64,000 nucleotides of DNA from Sipunculus nudus. Lineage: Eukaryota; Annelida; Sipuncula; Golfingiida; Sipunculidae. Every line of letters begins with the position of its first letter. Position 1 is the first letter of the stretch. The translations under genes and the position numbers were made by a program. Location: NCBI GenBank assembly GCA_026874595.1, contig CM049311.1:78750453-78814452 (forward strand), given 5' to 3'. The notes beneath the pieces were generated by a model, which was not told the origin of the DNA, did not search any database, and worked only from the letters and a program-made list of their open reading frames with translations. Positions 59,719-64,000 of this stretch are shown here, piece after piece.

Positions 59719-60125
59719 CGGCTTCTGTGGCTCAGGGATAGAGCGCAGGACTCAAAGCCGGGAGATCGTGAGTTCGAACCTCAGCCGAGGCGGTGAGGTT
59801 TTTCACGGTCGGTCCCCACCCAGGGTGAGCGCTCTGTAGGCTTAATGGGAAGGTCGTGCCCAACGGCCGTGTTTCACTCACAAACGAGTGCGCCTTTCGG
59901 GGGTCCTCGGTGGTATGATTACCAACCCAGGGCCCGCAGGTGCAGTAGTCACCGGGCCTGGTTAACGCCAGGATAACAAATGAGAGGAAGCGTGTAATAC
60001 TGCCCTGTCACGTAGTCCAAAACCGTTAATGGAAATCTGCAGATTTACATATAATTAGTTAAGCTAGCATTAAAAAAATGGAGGCGGTTACCTCCAACAA
60101 AAAATATTAAAAAAAAAAAAAAGAA
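59719..60125 (+). mobile_element. tRNA-derived SINE, near complete, with 18-bp target duplication
   Basis: This is the best copy of the window's main SINE family. The head (CGGCTTCTGTGGCTCAGGGA through GAGTTCGAACCTC) holds A-box and B-box promoter parts for RNA polymerase III. The body has ACGAGTGCGCCTTTCGGGGG, GCAGGTGCAGTAGTCACCGG and CCCTGTCACGTAGTCC, and the 3' end is GGAGGCGGTTACCTCC followed by an A-rich tail. The flanks match at 17 of 18 positions (AAAAAGAAAAGGCTGAAC at 59701-59718 and 60126-60143), as expected from LINE-driven insertion. Confidence 0.93.
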
Positions 60126-60165
60126 AAAAAGAAAAGACTGAACACATTGTCATGAATAAAAAAAC

Positions 60166-60566
60166 GAGGGGCGTCAATACAAGGGGGATTGGGGTGTATG
60201 TCCCCTACACACTTTTTATCAGGGAAGATGGTCAATGTAATCATCCACTGATATTCAGAGAATAATATTTATAAAGTGGAAATGAAATATATTAATATTA
60301 GAATTAGAGACTTTGTTTTCATTTTTGAGCTTACTATGAAATATTATATATCTAACCCTGGTTAAGAATTAACATAAAATGGAAACATAATACCTTATTT
60401 TTTAGAACCTTATCCTAAATTGTAATATTTGAAATGTGTCACAAAGACAATAAAATGTATATATAAATATATATGTGTAGGGTTTAAAAAAAGGTTGTCC
60501 CAACTTGATTACCCTCTCACGCCTGCGAGTCATCCCCCAACCCTTGAAGATAAATTGACGCCACTT
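60166..60566. mobile_element. hAT-like MITE, relative of 48905-49322
   Basis: It starts GAGGGGCGTCAAT and ends ATTGACGCCACTT, and shares ATTCAGAGAATAATATT, AATGAAATATATTAAT and GTCATCCCCC with the copy at 48905. The flanking 8-mers do not match, so the target duplication is lost or was altered by the adjoining SINE tail. Confidence 0.75.
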
Positions 60567-60569
60567 TAA

Positions 60570-61622
60570 CATACCATTTGATTTAAACCGTTGCGTAACC
60601 TTTTAACATCAAAATCTTCAACGGATTTACATCAAATTCACGCTTCGCGTGAGAAAATGGCGCGATTTCTCGGTACACCTGACTGGAGACCCATATGTCT
60701 ATAAATACGAGGCCTGAGTAACTGGGTAAAGACAGCTTTTAGTAATTTGGAAGCTCAGTAGTCTGGCCCATTGCAGGGCATAAATTTTAACCATTAGACA
60801 TGTTCGAATTTCCATGCAGTCATGGGTTATTCATTATAGGTAAATATCGATTTATTTTAGTAAACAATAATGTGCTAAAGAACATAAACACATCTGAACT
60901 TTCATTGCTTTTTAACACAACCGGTCGTTTTCCGTCCTCGTGCCACAATAAACGGTAAAAGAATATTTTATATGAAAAAATATGGAAAGGAATTTCAACA
61001 AGGTGCCATCACTGATATGAGGTAAGAGCCTGTGACCGAAGAAACCACCAAAGACGCATTATTCACAGGCGCTAGTTTGTTCAAATACGGCGTTGTAAAC
61101 AGTGAGGTTTCAGTTTAAATACAGAGTATTTGCTATATAAATCAGCATACTCGCAGTATTCAGAAGGACTTAAAATAGAGCCACCGAAATTACCTAACAC
61201 CCTGGTTTGTTAAATATGATGGGATTTAGTGTCGGATAATACGAGTAAATATAAAAATCACAACCTGTCACTCTGTCTGTGGCAATATTTATCGAATCAC
61301 GTCTAGACTTGAGATCATGATTATATGAATAGCTTACTCCCTCTATATGCGTCAGGGCGTATTGAATATGTAACGTGAATTAACTTCATAGCAATTCCTA
61401 AGCTTCAGTTCGAGTAGCAGGATGCTTTTGACATTTAACAGCGCGTGACACAGCCTGTTTTGTAGAAATGTTTGCTTCATTGCTAAAGATGTCAAATCTT
61501 TTAAGGTTTACATTTACTTACATTGCTACATATTGTTGCAGAAGGATTTCCTTATACTGCTTTTCTTATGTTAAAATACATTTTTTACTAATATTAAAGT
61601 ACTTATTTTGTGTCTCACATTG

Positions 61623-61625
<3 letters not shown>
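60570..61625. other. unassigned stretch
   Basis: No gene or repeat recognised. Confidence 0.35.

Positions 61626-61666
<41 letters not shown>
61626..61666. repeat. (TA)n microsatellite
   Basis: About 40 bp of TA dinucleotides. The end of the plus-strand frame across it is an artefact of the repeat. Confidence 0.97.
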
Positions 61667-61672
<6 letters not shown>

Positions 61673-61754
61673 ATAATAATCATCTCGGACGTCGATAAAA
61701 AACAACAATGTTTTCTTCGTTTCGTTAAAAATGTACTTTAAATGGATTAGATGA

Positions 61755-61818
61755 TTAATTATGTGTTAAGCGACACAGAATTTGAATCATTAAAGTCGCT
61801 TAACACATCATAATGAAT
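61755..61818. other. strong small hairpin
   Basis: ATTAATTATG-TGTTAAGCGAC on the left pairs with GTCGCTTAACA-CATAATGAAT on the right. A 2-base bulge and one mismatch interrupt about 20 paired bases, and the loop is about 20 bases. It could be a precursor-like RNA hairpin or the fused ends of a tiny MITE. No sequence family is recognised. Confidence 0.6.
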
Positions 61819-61819
61819 T

Positions 61820-62370
61820 TCATGTTGCATGCAAAGAGCAAAAACAAACTTAACCTTTATAACAGGGAACACAATCTCTGGTAATCCTAACCAAAAAAAA
61901 ACTATGCAGGATCCTCTGCTGAAACCCTCTTGGCTCATCAGAGATACGACTAAGTTCATATATCCCTATAGGTAGCCATGTTTTCGTGTTTACACAAGCA
62001 GAGCAGTCTTTCTGTGTGAACAACCATGAGTACAAGGGATAAACAAGTTTTAATTAACTGCATTTAATAAACCTCCCACTGAAGACTTGTTTTGTTCACC
62101 TGATGCTTGTTAATTAGACTTCAAAAGATGTAATTATTAATCTATTAAGAAAATTGTTTATGACACAGGTGCCCTGCTGATACAAATTATCACTGTTTAT
62201 GGGAGAATATAATAGAATAGCACACTCATTAACCAAAGCAAGCGCTGTTCACGTCATCGTTGTCTTTATGGATCGAAAAGTATGCCTTCTTCGCAGTGGG
62301 TCGTTAGACGCTGGCAAGGCACCAACTGGCCTCTTAGTCTTAGGTCTAAGGGAAGAACACTGGGCGTAAA
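61820..62370. other. unassigned stretch
   Basis: No gene recognised. Confidence 0.35.
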
Positions 62371-62374
62371 ACCT

Positions 62375-62505
62375 GGAGAACGTGAGCCGAGGACCGGTGA
62401 CATTTTTAACGGTCGGCCCTAACCCAGGTTCACCGCTCTGCAGGCTTAATGGCGAGACTGTACCCCACAACCGTGTGTTACTCACAGACGAGTGCATCTG
62501 TAAGT
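62375..62505 (+). mobile_element. tRNA-derived SINE fragment, main family
   Basis: It contains GAACGTGAGCCGAGGACCGG, CGGTCGGCCCTAACCCAGG, CTCTGCAGGCTTAATGG and TGTTACTCACAGACGAGTGC, all in SINE order. Head and 3' end are missing. Confidence 0.7.
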
Positions 62506-62509
62506 GTTA

Positions 62510-63160
62510 AACTCCCAACACAATAAAATTTCAATATGCAAAATATGCAGATCGAAATCTACTGTTTGGAGAGACGCTTAACAGTTAACAGATACTTAAG
62601 TGCCGAGACGGTTAGAATGTTTCACCCGAGTACTCTTAAGCAATTTCCCCACTGTGATTCGAGTACAGAAAGACACGTTTGCAGCTCCTCTAACATTCAA
62701 AATTCAAAGTTGTGTACAACTCGGATTTCTGACTCTTTTTCTTTTGGCGGGGGGGGGGGGGGGGAACTCATACGCATTTGCGTGGTATAAACAATATATC
62801 TGAGGACTTAATAGCATTTTACACTACACGGCACGAAATCGTAGGTAAAGGTACACTTAAATATCAATTTGTTAGAAAGGGGTAATTATTATCAGTGACT
62901 CATAATTAAGAACAAAGACATATGCATTCTCGCCAGCCTAATTTTTAATATAACCGAGAAATTATTCGTATGACACGGTGTATTTATTAGAACCTTTTTT
63001 CACAATTAATTGAGCTTTCCTTCCCAGTGTCATAACATATATTTCTTTCTCTCACCTGGAAGAGCTTTTTTATAACAGAGCCTGTCTCTTTTACTATAAA
63101 CATATTTATTTTACACGAATTATACAAATAGTTATTATAACTAATCGAGGAACTCTCCGT
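62510..63160. other. unassigned stretch with a poly-G run
   Basis: A poly-G run lies at about 62750-62764. No gene recognised. Confidence 0.4.
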
Positions 63161-63164
63161 GCTT

Positions 63165-63320
63165 AGGTGGTGGCGTTCGGTGGTGTCCAGAGGTGGAGGA
63201 AACCGGATAACCCGGACGGACCACTATATACAACCCACCCGCATAGCCTGGCTGGGGATCGAACCCGGATCGCCACAGGAGAAAGCCGAGCGTTTAACCA
63301 CTAGATTGTACAAGCCCCAC
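63165..63320 (-). mobile_element. tRNA-derived SINE fragment, third family
   Basis: On the minus strand GGGGCTTGTACAATCTAGTG and GGTTAAACGCTCGGC give an A-box-type head, and CCGGGTTCGATCCCC gives a strong B-box. A short body with GGTTTCCTCCACCTCTGGAC follows. There is no closed acceptor stem, so it is a SINE head rather than a tRNA gene. Confidence 0.6.
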
Positions 63321-63839
63321 TATTTATTTTAAAATAACAAAAGGTTATTTGTGGTTTGCAACAATAAATTATCTACAGGAATCAGGTATTTATATACGTA
63401 GCTTATCCTAGCAAACGCGAGTAGTCAACACAACCCATTCCTCCCCAAAGCAATGCAAGATATATGAACAGGTAGTTTCACAGAAGAGATACAAGGTTAT
63501 ATGAGCGAAATACATTTCCGTTGTAACCTTTGTGTCTTGGTTTTAGTGGCTTTTGTTGACGCACGTAACCTGGTGTTGATACAGAATGTCAAGTCCTATC
63601 ACTGTATCCATGGCTACCACATCATCACAAGAACTTTTATTGTTTTCTGTGCTCGTTAGGGGAGCTGAACTAAAGTGTTTGTTCAACACAAAAGCTACTT
63701 GTGAAAGTACGTGCATTACAGTATACTGCAATGCTAACATATGGCCGAGGTGGCCAAAACACGATCCAATAATAAGATCTCAGCCAGATATATGAGAGCG
63801 AGGAGTATGAGCTTCTATTTTTAGATACAAAGTTAAAGT

Positions 63840-64000
63840 TTACACTAACGACTCCCTCGGTATAGCGACCACTTTAAAATAACGACCACTTTTCATGGTC
63901 TCAATTATTTTTTGCTCCTTATGTCAGACTTCGCTTAGGCGACCACCTCGAAAAAGCGGCTAAGTTATCAAGATTCCGTTGGAGGTAGTAATTTGGAGGT
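63840..64000. repeat. short-period GCGACCAC repeat at the right edge
   Basis: AGCGACCACTTTAAAAT, AACGACCACTTTTCATGG and GGCGACCACCTCGAAAAA follow each other with irregular spacing, then GCGGCTAAGTTATC. It looks like the end of a mobile element that continues past the window, but this is unproven. Confidence 0.4.

Noticed and set aside
59719-59790. Possible tRNA gene
   Set aside because: The A and B boxes are present but no acceptor stem closes, and the same head occurs in other dispersed copies with SINE bodies.
63543-63795. Weak resemblance to a retrotransposon aspartic protease on either strand (GLDILYQHQ on minus, LFNTKAT on plus)
   Set aside because: The catalytic Asp-Thr-Gly triad is not present on either strand, and the two readings contradict each other.

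Overview
This is a 64 kb stretch of AT-rich nuclear DNA from an animal. It has no operons, long microsatellites, tRNA-derived SINEs, a LINE tail, solo LTRs and several kinds of MITE. It also holds a single-exon rhodopsin-class receptor of the FMRFamide-receptor-like type, a family large in protostomes and especially in lophotrochozoans. The repeat style (dense (TA)n, poly-C/G runs next to GGGGCG-ended MITEs, AAGATGGC-type repeats) fits a mollusc or related lophotrochozoan. That placement is inference, and the sequence shows no species-level marker.

Only one gene can be called firmly: an intronless 383-residue GPCR on the minus strand at 49956-51107. It has seven membrane segments and family-typical motifs, but a changed E/DRY motif (Ala-Arg-Phe). 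Its last codons and stop lie inside a 61-bp minisatellite that continues into the 3' region before an AATAAA signal. Three weaker candidate exons can be read by eye: terminal exons at 32262-32378 (+) and 23362-23572 (-), and a possible first exon at 34102-34260 (-). A short reading frame also enters from the left edge and stops at 133.

Most of the rest is repeat-derived. 0-10 kb: a 5'-truncated LINE 3' end (3308-3963), a decayed 0.74-kb tandem duplication (4930-6317), a GGGGCGGATCC MITE fragment, an imperfect palindrome (8071-8387) and a SINE remnant. 10-20 kb: a solo LTR with a 4-bp target duplication, a reversed SINE, and three AAGATGGC repeats. 19-23 kb: a long imperfect inverted repeat with ~0.6-kb arms. 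23-33 kb: candidate exons, (TA)n arrays and poly-C-bearing MITE fragments. 33-47 kb: a dispersed repeat pair, a 354-bp tandem duplication inside a possible larger element, another SINE and a Tcgcgaa-type MITE. 47-55 kb: a degenerate tandem repeat, a hAT-like MITE with an 8-bp target duplication, the GPCR, and a ~1-kb tandem duplication in which one copy carries a small MULE-like MITE and the other keeps the matching empty site. 55-64 kb: microsatellites, tRNA-like SINE heads, a second solo LTR of the same family, a near-complete SINE with an 18-bp target duplication, a second hAT-like MITE and a strong small hairpin.

There is no visible gene cluster working together. The interest lies in the receptor and its repeat-borne tail, and in several insertions datable from target duplications and empty sites. 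All calls are from reading the sequence, with no database search.
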